This document shows, one piece after another, positions 11,901 through 24,948 of a stretch of DNA of 64,000 nt. The DNA lies in the NCBI GenBank assembly GCA_003255065.1, contig QAOA01000936.1:293018-357017 (forward strand). Direction: 5' to 3'. Made by a program: the position numbers and the translations under genes. The first letter of the stretch is position 1. Every line of letters begins with the position of its first letter. This stretch comes from Cercis canadensis. Its lineage: Eukaryota; Streptophyta; Magnoliopsida; Fabales; Fabaceae. The notes under the pieces were generated by a model that was given only the letters and a program-made list of their open reading frames with translations, did no database searches and had not been told where the DNA came from.

Positions 11901-14900
11901 CATACAAGTTTACTATTAATTAAAAAGTGTATTTTAGAAGATAGAAAATGAAAATGATATTTAAAAAAAAAAAAAAAAATTCCTTTAGAAGATATAAGGC
12001 ATTGGAAGACAAAAGAAATTGAGGATTACCAAGATGATATTATTACCTAAGATCACTTCCTTTACGAAAGATGCGAATAGACGGATACCCTTGTATGTGA
12101 TTCCTGGAGGTTCATAGTGGATATATTTGAATGCCAAAAGAATATGCATGGATAGAAAATTACAAGAGGCGAATAGCAAATATTAGCAAACCCAGGAAAA
12201 TATATATATATATATATATATCATAAATTACAATGAAGAATTAGTAAATTCATGCTTAATTGAATAATTAGATAAACAATAAATGAAAATGTTACAGTAA
12301 GTACAAAAAATAATTTGCTATTTTAAAGGATAGAAAAGTTTCTTTGAATAATGGACAAAAAAATTAAGCAAAATGAATGATTGAATCAGCTGCAATTACT
12401 GATAATCCAAAAAATATTAGTGGAAAGAAACAAACGAAAGTTACAAATTTAGAAGTACCTCCTACATAGGTCACCTTCTTGAGTGCAATCAACCTTAGCC
12501 AAAAGAATTCGCCCATCCATTTCTGGATCATATCTATATAAAAATTAAGCATGAGTATAGGATATTGGATTAGAAAGTGAAGATAAGATCAATTTCAAAA
12601 AAGATTCAACAGAGTAGACCTTCTTAAAAGTAATTTCAAGGACATGAGAGAAACGCTGGCTAAATAATAAATTACCTCTCTCTTATCATTTTAGCTGCCT
12701 TCTCCCATGAAGGTTTCTGAAAGGAAAGAAAAATAGTCAATTAACAAATTAAAATGCTGTCAATCACACCATTGTATGTTAAAGAGAAGAACTTATATAT
12801 GACTTCTCATTTCTCTCATCATGTCTACGCATTTGGCCAATCATCTTAAATAGACAGATGATATGCAGTGGTTAACACCCTTTGGATGCCATATCATTTA
12901 ATTTTCAGCATCATAACATTGCATTAATCACTATTAAGTTGTGTAAATGTTGACGAGGTTGCACTAAGCATCCAGATTAGCCTTTCCCACTCCTATAGTG
13001 TTTGTAATTAAGATGAAGTTTATCATTTAAGGAACATTAACATATTGGAGACAATAGAAGCTGAAAAGTAAATCCATCTATGCAACAATTAAGTAATCAG
13101 GCTCCATCTTATTTCCTGAAGAGATGAGAAGGAGGAGAAAACATCAGAATATAAAAATTTACCAAGCGCTGACTCCAGTAGCACCAAGGAGCAAAAAAAT
13201 TTACAACCAAAATTGGATACCTGCCAAAAAAAAAAATTTTAGATGGAGTAAGTGATGCGTTTTGCAATTTCCACTTAAGAAAGAAGGGGAACAGGTGATA
13301 AAACTGTTGATCTTTTGATAAGCTGAAACTCTAAAAAAGCACATGTATCAATCTCACAATTGGACCACTTACTGATGAGAAAATTTATCAAAATTATGTC
13401 CCGTGAGTGAAACGGAACCTTCAGTGGATTCTTCATCTACTTCATCATCATGCTTAATGGAGGTTTGAACTGGTCCTGAATGAAACTCAGAGCCAGTTGG
13501 TCTTAAATTTGAATCAATAGAAAACTTGCGAACTGTTTTTGTTATATTCAGCCTGTTCTGAAAATAAGAGGTCACAAATTAAGGACGAGGGATATAGTGC
13601 CAACAAAAAAGAAGTAATAAGGTGTCATAGCATGAGCAAGCATTAAATGAATAAGAAAATGAAGAAACTGAAGAATAAAGAATGGAAATTTTATTAAGAC
13701 ACAGAATGATATTAATATGGGCAATATTGCATAAATGCTCTTTTAGGAGTGCTACAACCATATCAAGTTATGTTTCACTGCCCTGGACTGGAAGGCAACT
13801 TCTGGCAAATATGTGGCATATACAATTCAAGAAGGCCTTTAATGAAGAAATGTTTAAGGTTACAGTCAGCTTTATAAACCAATGTCAGGAATTTCCAGAG
13901 GGAATCAAGAAACGACCTTTTCTAGTGGTCAACAACAGGTTGCTTAGACACTGAATCCAAATAGTTACAGAAAGTAAGATGCCCTTCAGTGACAGATATT
14001 ATTGAGCAGATAACTAAGATTTTATGGCCTTAAATTAGATTAAATTTGAAGTGAAATACTAAATAACTTCAGATATTAATGTTCTTTTTGCTGCACTAAG
14101 AAAAGACATTTTTACCTGTTCTCTGGTCAATGTGGGCAATATATGGGGCAATTAGTTATTTTAAAACCATAGTGAGAATAAAGTTTAATAAGTCAGAAGC
14201 ACAAATTTGTTCACTAGAAATGATCAGATGTAACAAATGGAATGGTTGAAACTTACTGTTCCCAGCACATCACTCACATCAACTGATGCAAATTCACATG
14301 AGAGTGCAGGAAAACTACAAGACAATTTGGAGCCATTAGTCAGTATCAGCAATAATTGTCCGTGTGTGTGTGTGTATGTGTGAGAGAGAGAGAGAGAGAG
14401 ATAATATAACTTGCTATGGAATTAACTGAACATACTCAAAATAATACTATTAGTAGCTATAGTTGCTGAATGAGTAGGGCAATGACTTTAACCTTTTGCA
14501 GAGAGATCATAATATATGAAAGACAAAGGCATCAACTTGGCAATGCTTTGACTTCACTTCATGTCAGTTTTACAAACCATCACCATGCATCAAATATAAA
14601 TATAAATTCCTAGTCCTTTGTCAATCATCTTGTAACACCTCTCCCTTCTACCAACTATACAATCATCTCACAATAAGCAATCCCAGTTTGATCAAATACT
14701 TTTTCTATACCCCGTTTGCAATTAAGCTTGGAAGTCATGCAAAAGAGTATACTATCGGAACATCATTAGCACTGAGCAGTAAACCATTAATCTCTCTTCC
14801 TTCTATATAAGCATTTGTAGCTTCTAAAAAGTTAAAAGTGTGAACCATTATCTTCAATGAATTAACCAAGAGTTTGGTGAACTACTTATCAAACCCACCC

Positions 14901-16523
14901 CCTTAACAAACGAACCATCATAAATACTCTAATTGACAGTTCTGCATTCTTGAGAACAAGAACCACAATTTACAAATATGCATAGACACGAGTNTATAAG
15001 CATTTGTAGCTTCTAAAAAGTTAAAAATGTGAACCATTATCTTCAATGAATTAACCAAGAGTTTGGTGAACTACTTATCAAACCCACCCCCTTAACAAAC
15101 GAATCATCATAAATACTCTAATTGACAGTTCTGCATTCTTGAGAACAAGAACCACAATTTACAAATATGCATACACACAAGTCCATGTTCTTGCAGTAAG
15201 ATTGGGTCATCTGAAGAAAACCATGCTGCCAACAATAATTTGTAAACATTAACAATTTAAGCCACATGCATGCAAATACCTTCGAGGAACATCATAGTTA
15301 ATCATAGGCAGGAAATATCGATGTAGCATTCTACCTGATATTGAAATCTATACGTAAAAAGTCCCCATCAGAACTCTTATCAACAATCACAGATGTGGAG
15401 GTGCTGACAGACATATAATTACTTAGTTCCTGCAGCAAGGTTGCATGAAAGACATCAAAATAAAAGTTGACAAACGATTCCAAGAAAGAAATTTGACGAA
15501 GTCACATAAAAGAAATATTATTAGGATAAACATTTTGAGGTTTAAGCAGTATTAGACCTAGTATTAATCTAGAGTAGACATATATGTTCAATGATTTACA
15601 TGTCATAATCATAATAACTAACAGAAGCAATAAAAGCTACCGACCATTCCAAATAAAAACGTCATGGCGAGAGCTGCTATTATGGATAATCCTGCTCCTG
15701 ATAATGATGCCTCGGTCAAATCTCTGGGAATTTTCCTGTTGATAGAAGACAACAAATTGCACATATTTATTTTAAGGGAAAAAAATAAGCACATAGAATT
15801 CACAAATTATCATTTAAAACCCACTCATAATAGACACCACTAACGGACCACAGATACCAACTTTTCATTTGCATGTATTTTTATCTACCAAGGTGATAGA
15901 GTAAGGGGCATGTACGTCTTCTTGTTCTCTTATGCTGTGAATTTAACTCTAAACCATTCTCTACAGAACTTGACAATCAATATGACAAATTGTAAGTCAA
16001 ATGAGTAACAGCAGAGCGGACAATCTACACCCAGGCTAATAAGAGCCCCACTCCCCACCGGCCCACCCCCAAAATAAACAAATAAAAATCTAGAAGCCTA
16101 TTTAGACAAAACACACCAAAAATCCTACCAAACCTCGGGGTGAAAGTGCATTCATCCCTTCCCCCGGCCCCCTTCTCTCCACACAGCCCTATGCTGGTGT
16201 ATACATGAAAATTCAGTACACATCTAGAAATGACCATATAAGTACTCAAAAATAAACCAAAAACATTAAAGAGAAAACCAACAACCAGAGACCAGTTCAC
16301 AACCGTGTTGATTAACATATTGATCAAATCAACACATGTATCAGTACTAAACATTTGCATGATAAATACAAAAACAAACATATGGATGTATTACTGTACA
16401 ACTGTGTGTATACAGCAAGAAAAATACTCGAAAAATGTGAGAACAATATGGGAATTGAAAATGTAGAGAGGCAGATCCTCACCGATAAAAATCAACGGAT
16501 TTGATTTTGCCAGAAGAAATCAT
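8998..16523 (-). CDS. PDIL5-4: Protein disulfide isomerase-like 5-4 (thioredoxin domain plus ERGIC/Erv41-46-type domains)
   Basis: Fifteen exons encode 480 residues: 16483-16523, 15645-15735, 15335-15429, 14257-14314, 13373-13557, 13163-13220, 12676-12716, 12459-12533, 12047-12103, 11178-11244, 10886-11029, 10330-10551, 9328-9480, 9156-9233, 8998-9075. Every junction is GT-AG and the total (1443 nt) is in frame. An N-terminal ERGIC-like domain with a membrane segment (LSIIAALAMTFLFGM, about 30-44) precedes a thioredoxin domain whose active site is W-CYWS (Cys170), with a single Cys in place of CxxC. A C-terminal ERGIC/COPII-vesicle domain (PGNLIISARSDAHSF, HVISNLSFG) and second membrane segment (CAIIGGVFTVAGILDSIL) follow. 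The family cycles between ER and Golgi. Length and motifs match the plant PDIL5-4 type (PDIL5-3 is the close alternative). Introns hold two N-joins and a GT/GA microsatellite. Confidence 0.94.
11684..11735. repeat. T-rich tract with short duplication around an N (11708)
   Basis: Inside a PDI intron, tttttttgttttggagaa occurs directly before and after a single N within a T-run. It is another probable unmerged overlap or a low-complexity assembly break. Confidence 0.55.
14361..14402. repeat. Compound (GT)n(GA)n microsatellite
   Basis: Alternating GT followed by uninterrupted GA repeats within an intron of the PDI gene, next to exon 4. Probably polymorphic; no function implied. Confidence 0.9.
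14806..15182. repeat. 188-bp direct duplication around a single N (14994)
   Basis: Bases 14806-14993 recur at 14995-15182, starting tataagcatttgtagcttct, with only a few substitutions. It lies in the intron between PDI exons 3 and 4, so it does not affect coding sequence. It is the clearest of the N-flanked duplications. Confidence 0.88.
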
Positions 16524-18560
16524 GGTTGCGAGAAATGAAATTCAGGGCGAGAAACAGAGAGGAGGAAGAGCTCAAATCCCAGGCATTGACAGCATAATAT
16601 GATAGATCTACTCTGATAATGGAAAAGAGCAAAACGAGCTCCAGCTGCAGCTTCGCTTTTTTTTTTTTTTCCTTCTGAGGCTATCAACTAAAACTCCGCG
16701 CTCTGATTCTCCCTTGTGACTCTGTATGCGGACAAGAGTAAAAAGTCATTTTTGTCCTAAAATATACACTCAAAATCTCTTTAAGTTTTTAAATTTTTTT
16801 TGTATTACATAGTTATCTTAATTTTTATTCTGTCAATCCCTAAATGACTTTTTTTTTTTTTTGTAATCTTCGTTAAATAATTTTGAGTGCATCTCTAAGG
16901 AAAATATACATATATATAAAAAGAAAGGTTTGAAAAAGAATTAGATTAAAGATTTTTCTGTTTCGTAGATGTGAAGAAAATGCTCATAATTTGAATCTCA
17001 ACGTAGGATGTGGTGACTTGACTTCTTTTCATTTCTCTACGTTTGTGATATTTTTCACAAATCATGATTATTTAATTTCTTAATAAACATGTAGTTTGGG
17101 TAGGTGTTTAAGCAATGAATGTTTACGTTTTCTGTTTTATTTTTTCTTTTATAATTTAATTAAATTTCTTCATTCATATGGAAAACGTATGTTTGTGTAA
17201 TAAATGAACATATATTTTACTAGATTACTTAGAGAAGACTTTCATAAGAAGTCATTAAGGCATATTCATTGAATGATGGATATCATGTTTTAATTAGGCA
17301 AATGAAATATATATTTTTTTATGTGAAGCAAATTAAATAATATTGAGTGTTTTAATACGAAATTTTAATTTCATTGATTTTGTGAAAAAATATAGATAAC
17401 ATTAATATTTATATTTTGGTGTGAGTTTAATGATACTTCTCTAAGTCTTGAGAATGAGGGTTTGATTTCTAATGTTTACCTCTTCTCTTAATATTGTAGT
17501 GTTGCCACCCCCAAAGATTTAGTTTAGCAATTGTTAGGATTTCTACCTAACTCAAAATTGGAGTTTGATTCACATTAATAACCCTTTTAACATGGTGGTA
17601 TAACCATATCCAAGTAGCACCATCATGTAAGGTATCTCATTATTAAATTCTAGACATTGATAGCCTAGGTCAGTCCAAATGCTAAGGTGTGAAACAAAAC
17701 ATGGTGTTTCTTACAATGTCTCACATTTTACTTAGCATGAATATTGTAGTTGTTTTAAGTTATTTATGATTCATTATCTAGATATAAATATCTATGAACT
17801 TATCATATAATTGTTAATTTAAAATTTTATACACTATTACTAAATAAAAAAGTGCAAATTATCCAAGTAATCACCAAAGTTTTTATTAACAATAAATGAT
17901 TTTAATACTTTTTTTATACATGATAATATGTGTTGAATAATTGTGTAAAACTATTTTAAATTATCAATGAATCAAATTTAAATCTTTATGTAAAATATTA
18001 GCTTTGCTAAAAAAAATTTATAATTACTGAGTGGTGACTGGTGAGTACTTAAATCAAATAAAATATTTTTCAAACGTCTTGTTCTGTTTTCTTTATGATT
18101 TTTCCCTTCCCTCTAAGTCATGAATCTCTTTAATTGATTTATTTATATAAGCACACTTAGTGTAATTGGCATTACAAAAAAATGGTTAATTTTATATTCT
18201 TTAATATAATCTAACTATTCAAATGGGGGAAAAAACAGTCACATTATACTTTTTGTAATAAGATTTTTTTTTTTAAAAAAAATAAACATAAATAATAAGT
18301 ATTATCTGTGTTTTTTTTTTTTTTTTTGCCATTTCCATGTCTGATAGCTATCACTGCAAGCCACTGGGAAAGAAAGATAAGAAGTAAGAACGATCACGGT
18401 ATTGCTGATAATATTTTCAATTGTAAATTTCTTTTGGGGAGCTAAAACTGGATCAGCTTCAAATAGGCGCTCTGATACGGCGCCGTTTTTTATTATTAAT
18501 TTATATTTATCAAACTAGGCCATCGATCAGCATCATCGTTCTCTCCTCGGCTTTGAAACA
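16524..18560. other. Divergent promoter region between the PDI and ETF-alpha genes
   Basis: About 2 kb with no recognisable gene. It should hold the 5' UTR and promoter of PDIL5-4 (minus side, with a T-rich run at 16658-16672) and of the ETF alpha gene (plus side, where ggcgccgttttt lies near 18480). The middle is AT-rich with degenerate low-complexity sequence. Confidence 0.5.
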
Positions 18561-19166
18561 ATGGCGACTCACATGATTCTCGGAGCTATCAGGAAACGCA
18601 CCGTTTTGGTCTCTGCATCCCAATTTCTATTCCTTTCGACTTCTAGATATGTAATTTCTCTCCCAAGTAGTTCATGAAGCTTCTGATTCATCTTTGCATT
18701 TCTCTCTACATCTGTTCTACGTTATCTTTTAAACTGAATTGAATATAGGCAAGCACACTGGTTATAGCGGAGCACGAAGGTGGTGCTATCAAAGCTCCCT
18801 CTGTGAGTGCAGTTGTGGCTGCCAAGTCTCTAGGCGATGACACTTCCATTTCTTTGCTTTTAGCTGGCTCTGGTCCTTACCTCCATGAAGCTGCTTCACA
18901 TGCTGCCTCATGCCATCCTTCTATCTCTAAGGCAACCCATCCATTCCCTCCCCTCTTTTGTTTTTCTTATTTAATCAATTTTGGGATGAAATATCTGATC
19001 TGGGTTTTTGATGTTACTGAATGCTTTTACTCTCAATTTGGTATTGCTATAGGTAAATGGTAGTGCATTGATCTTTAAAATGGTAAAAATAGAAGAGAAA
19101 TGGTTTAATTGAAAAGGAGAAAGGTTAATGTGTCTGCAAATGGGTATTGATAAGAAACACGCGCCC

Positions 19167-19205
<39 letters not shown>

Positions 19206-22200
19206 GTGGTTAATGTTCAGGGTATTAATAGGTGGTGGGTGCTGTTTGTTGTTCAGGTGCTTGTAGCAGATTCAGATAAATTCAAGAATCCTCTAGCGGA
19301 ACCCTGGGCTAAGCTGGTCCATTTGGTTCAGCAGAAAGGTGATTATTCTCATATAATTGCTGCTTCGAATTCATTTGGGAAAAATGTCATGCCACGGGCG
19401 GCTGCTCTCTTAGATGTTTCTCCGATTACTGATGTTATTGGAATTTCTGAGTCTCATACTTTTGAGAGGTACGTTTTGTTGTGTTCTCAATAAGTAGAAA
19501 CTTGCTGTTTGTTCTGGCAGTTTGATGCTGCTCACTTATTATGAATTGGCTAGATAATGCTGCACTTGTTTAGTAGCATGGAACCAACCGATATCAGTAG
19601 TAATATAGACTTAAGGCATCTCTGTAATTAATTTTCTCTGAAAATCCCATGTTCTTGGTTGTTTGCTCATTTAACAAGGCCTCCATTGATTCTTAGCTCA
19701 ATTATTTTCTGTTTAAACTATTTTTTTTTGACAGAGCCATATTGCCTATTCTAACTTTTCCCTTGCCATGCTCAACTTCATATTGCTGATTTATGGCAGA
19801 TCTAGCTGCTTCTGGACTATATCTTTAAGTAGAAATTATTTCTTCCTCTAGCATCCTAGTCAATCTGTAGATCATCAAGCTTCTGGCTTCTTTATCATCT
19901 TTTAGTCTTGCCACTAAATGTATCATCTTCTTGAAGCTCTTAACCGTCTTAAATTAAGAATCATTGGCAAGAATGTTTGCACAAATAACACAAATGTTGG
20001 TGAAAACAAAAATAATAATTTTTTTTCTCTGTCCTTAGATATAAACCAATTTGTGTTCCATTCTAGATTTTTAGTATGGCAATCTTTTCTTAAGCTAATT
20101 AATATTAATTGTTTTTTATATGATTATAATAACTACTCCGTAAAGAAAGCAGTGATTACTTTGGGATTCAACTGTAAGCTGAATAGCAGAGTCAAACTGA
20201 TTAACTCATAACCTAACACGTTAAACTCACAAGACTCCAGTGCTGATGAGCATATTTGCCTCCAGGCTCAAGATAATAAGACTTCAGAACAGATATGAGC
20301 TCATCATGGCCATAAGTTAACCTTTCGTGGGGACTGAGGTTATACAATGTGAATAATGACTGTGCATAAAATGGAAGATTATTGTGCATGTGTAAGGATA
20401 ACGTAATTAAGAGTAGAGAAATTGATAGTGTTATGTACATGGATTGGCCTAAAAGTGAGTGCATAATTATGGCCTAAACTTTCATGTGAAAGCTTTCTTG
20501 GAACTTCTATTTTAGTTCTGCTGCAAAATTGGACTTCCATAGCCAATAGCTTAGTATTATAACAAATGCGTTTTCTTGGCAAGGCATATAAGTTAAACAG
20601 ATGGCAGACGAAGTAGTGAACTGATGGCATCCTTTGGTTTCAGCAAGCTACTTGATTCAGCTCTTTCTACTTCCTGTATTTGACTCATTAGTTATGAATC
20701 TGTTTACCTCTGTCTCTAATGTCAATGTTGGTTACTTCATCTGATTGAGATTTTAATTTAATGCCAGGCCAATATATGCTGGAAATGCACTTTGTACCGT
20801 CCGATATACTGGTGCCAACCCTTGTATGTTGACAATTCGATCAACTTCTTTTCCTGTTCCCAAAAATTCAGTTGATTCGAAATCTAATGAGGCTCCAATA
20901 TCTCAGGTTGACCTCTCAACCTTTGGCGAAGGTCTGTTTTTGTGTTTTTGATGCATAGACATTTTATTTTCCTGGAAATGAAACAAGACAAGGATAAAAG
21001 ACAGGAGAATTCATCTGGTCTTTTATTCACATGTTAATTGTAGATCCTTGTTGGATACTTGAAAGAGCTATGGATCAACAATATCTTGGATAATTGTCCT
21101 TGGTCATTTACATATCTCTCTGATATGATTGCCTACCCTGTCAGACTTTTGAATCTATACTTTATGGTGAGATAAACTTGGGTTATTCCTTTTTTTTGTT
21201 TTGTTTTGGGCAGATCTTGGCAGGTCTCGATATATATCTCACACATCACAGGATACAGAACGACCGGATCTTGGGAATGCCCAAATTGTAATTACTGGTG
21301 GCCGTGGGTTGAAAAGTGCTGAGAACTTCAAGATGATAGAAAAGCTAGCAAATAAACTTGGAGCTGCTGGTATTTGCTCTATACGCTATAATGATACTGA
21401 TTCCTTTCACAATGGGTTTGTTATTTTTTTTGTTTCCGGATTTGCTGTATGCTCAATGATTAAAATTCCAAGGTCATTGATGGCATGGAAAATCTTTTCA
21501 TGTCTAATAATGTGCCTTGATTTCGTAGAACATATGAAAATTTTAGAACCAGTTGGCATATTTCGTTATTGTCAATTTAACTTTCTATCATTTGTTTTGT
21601 GAAACAAGTAAAATCTGATGACTTCTTTCTCTTTTGCTTAGTTGGTGCCACTCGTGCTGCTGTTGATGCCGGATTTGTTCCTAATGATCTCCAGGTGACA
21701 ACTTCACTTTCCCTTTTGTTTAAAATTTACACACCCTCCCAACTTAAAAAGGAAAAATTATCATTTTAGACTATACTCTTTAAGTCCTCGACTACCTCAC
21801 TTCTTCTAAGTATGTGCTGCTAATTGTTATGCTGCTCTGTGAAAAAAGGAAATGCTTTAAAAGCTAAGACAATAACAAACTCAAAACTGCAGCCCCTCTC
21901 TGAAAGGAAGAAAAAGGAGTAGAAGGGTGCATTCAAACATGGATTCAGAAAGTCAAAGCAATTGTAAAAGCCGAATATTTTGTTTTCTGCTAAGTAGCTG
22001 TGCATTACTTAATCTGTTCATCCTATCTTTTACTCTTTCAGGAACTTCTTATACATAGTTTAGAAAAAATGTCACACCAAAATATGAACATCAGATATTA
22101 TAAGTTGGTGAGCTCTGTCCGATGCTCAAATTAGTAAAGAATAAAGATAGTTTCCCTTGGCATTAAATGCTCATGTAACGGTATGTTATTTGGAGGGGTT

Positions 22201-22655
22201 AATAACAGACGTAACATCAATATCTGAGCCTAATGCATGGTCTTATATTTGTATTTCCCACAATGAATTTGATATCTAGGTTGGGCAAACTGGAAAGATT
22301 GTTGCCCCAGAACTGTATATGGCTTTTGGTGTATCAGGAGCTATACAACACTTGGCAGGGATGAGAGATTCCAAGGTTATTGTTGCCATAAACAAAGATG
22401 CAGATGCTCCTATATTTCAGGTAATGACTCTCTTAAAGCTATCTATGCAATTGCAGCTTCTACTATCTTAGTTGCAATGTTACATAAGAAGAAATTTGAG
22501 CAAGGGTGGCATCGGGTAGTTATGTTGATACTTTTCTCTTGAATTTTGCCATTTTTACACGATATGCTGAATTGCAGGTTGCTGATTATGGACTCGTCGG
22601 TGATCTGTTTGAGGTGATACCAGAGTTGCTAGAAAAGCTTCCTGAGAAAAAATAA
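18561..22655 (+). CDS. ETFA: Electron transfer flavoprotein alpha subunit, mitochondrial
   Basis: Eight exons encode 358 residues: 18561-18650, 18749-18931, 19257-19468, 20768-20931, 21214-21369, 21642-21694, 22280-22420, 22578-22655 (1077 nt, in frame). ETF alpha carries FAD with the beta subunit and passes electrons from matrix dehydrogenases to ETF:ubiquinone oxidoreductase; in plants it supports branched-chain amino acid and phytol breakdown during carbon starvation. Exon 1 supplies a basic, Ser-rich mitochondrial presequence ([20 protein letters not shown]). The N-terminal domain starts [13 protein letters not shown]. The FAD-binding C-terminal domain includes [51 protein letters not shown] and [21 protein letters not shown]. 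Intron 2 begins GC (AAG|GCAACC) rather than GT, and holds a 34-G run. Confidence 0.96.
19171..19204. repeat. Uninterrupted 34-bp poly-G run in ETF-alpha intron 2
   Basis: A pure run of G directly after ccccgga. It sits on the coding strand of the GC-AG intron, about 50 bp upstream of the acceptor of exon 3. The length may be inexact, as long G runs are poorly sequenced. Confidence 0.9.
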
Positions 22656-23414
22656 ATGTGTAACATGCATTCATAATTTCATACACGTTTCTGTGAGGTA
22701 TACTTGGAACTTCAAAAATGTAATTGTTTAGCTGAAATATGGAAAAAGAGAGGAGGAGGTATGGATAAAAATAATATTAAATCACTTCCCTCACAATGTA
22801 TTTGATCATGCCTATGTTGAGATTGGGTCTAGAATGGGTAGGTTGGGTTGATGGATTCAGGTCGTATATGATAGGCTTCAAGTCTTATTTGCACAGTAAC
22901 ACAAGTGAACTAAAAGCCGAGTTGAAAATACCGGGACTTCAAAGATTAAGTTAAGTCGGTCTCAAATAGGTAGAGTAATAAATGAAGAGAGTCTAAAAAA
23001 TAATCATACTTGTGAGGAAAACTCTATTTATATAGAAGCATTGAAACATTTTGGTAATTAGAACAATTGGGCGTAAATGGGTCAAAGGCTATTTGAGCTT
23101 CTAGGTAAAAATATCTACCGATGGAAAATTACATAAATGGGTTAGGGGGAGGGTTCGTTTTATGTCTTTGTCAATTTAATCCCATAATATCTTTGACATA
23201 AGTTTTATTTAAAGTCTTTTTCTTAATTTTTAAAGCAATTACATATAATCACATAATACCTGCTGCTTCGTTCTACATATATCCTTAGGATCGGGTGGGT
23301 TAGAAACTTATAACGTGTGACTAAGTGCCTGTTTAGATTTGTTTTATCAACCACAACAAAACCTTTTCCGAGTTCAAAATCTATGTTGCCCAAGTTACGT
23401 TCGTGATTGCTACA
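22656..23414. other. Intergenic region downstream of ETF-alpha
   Basis: Contains the ETF alpha 3' UTR and AT-rich DNA with no recognisable gene. Confidence 0.45.
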
Positions 23415-23934
23415 CATTATAAAGGTTTAAATATATTGTAGGTCTTTGTAGTTTAAACGAATTTTGAATCAAGTTTTTATAGTTTTTTTTTTCTTCTTTT
23501 GGGGTTCTCATAATTTAATTTTTTTTTAAAATTGGGTCTATACTTTCATTCTCGGTTATAAATTTGTCAATTTAGTGTTAGCATGACAAACGGCTTATTT
23601 ATGTGACAATAAAATAAATTGACGTAGCGTCAAAATGACACAAAAATTATCACCTCATCAATCTTTTTATGCATTTTTTTGAACTAAAATTTGATGAGAT
23701 GACAATTTTTGTGCCATTTTAGCATCACGTCAACTTCTTTTATTATCACATAGACAAGTCATTTGTTATGTTAGCACTAAATTGACGGAATTATGATCAG
23801 GAAGTAATAGCAATGACCTTATTAAAAAAATTTCAAACTATAAAGATTTCAAAAGAAGAAAAAAAAATCATAAAGACATGATTCAAAATTCATCCAAATT
23901 ATAGGACTTGCAGTACATTTAAACTCATTATAAA
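23415..23934. mobile_element. MULE-type foldback MITE with 9-bp target-site duplication
   Basis: The element 23424-23925 has long imperfect terminal inverted repeats: the left end GGTTTAAATATATTGTAGGT corresponds to the reverse complement of the right end, AGTTTAAATGTACTGCAAGT. The match continues inward over most of each half. It is flanked by identical 9-bp copies of cattataaa at 23415-23423 and 23926-23934. A 9-bp duplication plus long inverted repeats is the hallmark of Mutator-like elements. No transposase ORF is present, so it is non-autonomous. Confidence 0.82.
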
Positions 23935-24877
23935 AGTGTTTTCACGATTTTTCATGCACTACAAAAGCTGTTTCTAAAATCAATATTCGTAGCTTTTGAT
24001 ATTACGTACCCAAAAAGTTTTTGGTAACTCTTTGTATGTGTTTTTCTTGATTTACTATTAATTTATTATCTAATAAATAATATTTAAAATCACTCTATAG
24101 CTTTTGTGTAATTTGATACATAAAAATGATTTTCTTTATACATTTTAAATAAAAATGTATTATTATAAAATTACTTTCAAAATTACATATCCAAATATTA
24201 AAATAATTCTCTCACAATTAATTCCTCTAAAATTTATTTTTTCACAGCTAATTCAAATAGCTAGATACTAAGTGTCCTACATGTTGGGCTTTTACATAAA
24301 AAATACAAATACTTACTCTATTAGGACACAAGATTTTTTTTAAAAAATAATTTAACAGGAAACACTGACATAGAGAAGAACCTATTATTGTTACAAGAAA
24401 AATGTTTGGTCTAACACTCAAAAAAAAACAACAAAAGAATTGTATGAAATTTAAATCATATAACAAAAATTAATTGATCCGATTTTAAATGTGTGACATA
24501 AATTACTAGTGACGAGAAATGATGAAATACGTAATGATAAAAATATGAGTTTGGATTCAATCATATTTCATGACTTATGTTTAGTTCATTTGAATCGTAC
24601 ATTTAACTTATAAAGCTTATTTGAATTGTTGATCGTGTACATCCACATCAACATTTTTTCTTAACATAAGTCATATAATATGATAAAGTCAAAATCTAAA
24701 GATAACCTTGCTTCAAAACTATGAGCTATGAAATGAACAATCTTTTTGGAAAGAGAAAAGCACAGAAATTGGTAACTTCTATTTGAACTTGGAAAGAAAA
24801 AACCTTTTGAAGCTTGTAAACTATAAAACCAGGTTGAACACAATGTTAATATAATTACTTAAAGACCTCATCAAGAA
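23935..24877. other. Intergenic AT-rich DNA
   Basis: No ORF of recognisable family on either strand. Confidence 0.4.
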
Positions 24878-24948
24878 GCGCATCTGGTGTAGTGGTATCA
24901 TAGTACCCTCCCACGGTACTGACCGGGGTTCGATTCCCCGGATGCGCA
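24878..24948 (+). tRNA. tRNA-Gly (anticodon CCC)
   Basis: A 71-nt cloverleaf: acceptor stem GCGCATC/GATGCGC (7 perfect pairs), D-arm with GGTGTAGTGGTATCA, anticodon stem GTACC/GGTAC around loop CTCCCAC with anticodon CCC. The T-arm is CCGGGGTTCGATTCCCCGG, and the discriminator base is A. CCA is not encoded and there is no intron, as for nuclear eukaryotic tRNA-Gly. A CAA motif lies just upstream (tcaagaa), as is common for plant tRNA genes. It reads GGG codons. Confidence 0.97.

Noticed and set aside
17420..17580. Sequence with gggtttgatttct suggesting another SINE
   Set aside because: No A-tail or flanking duplication found and the boxes are too degenerate.
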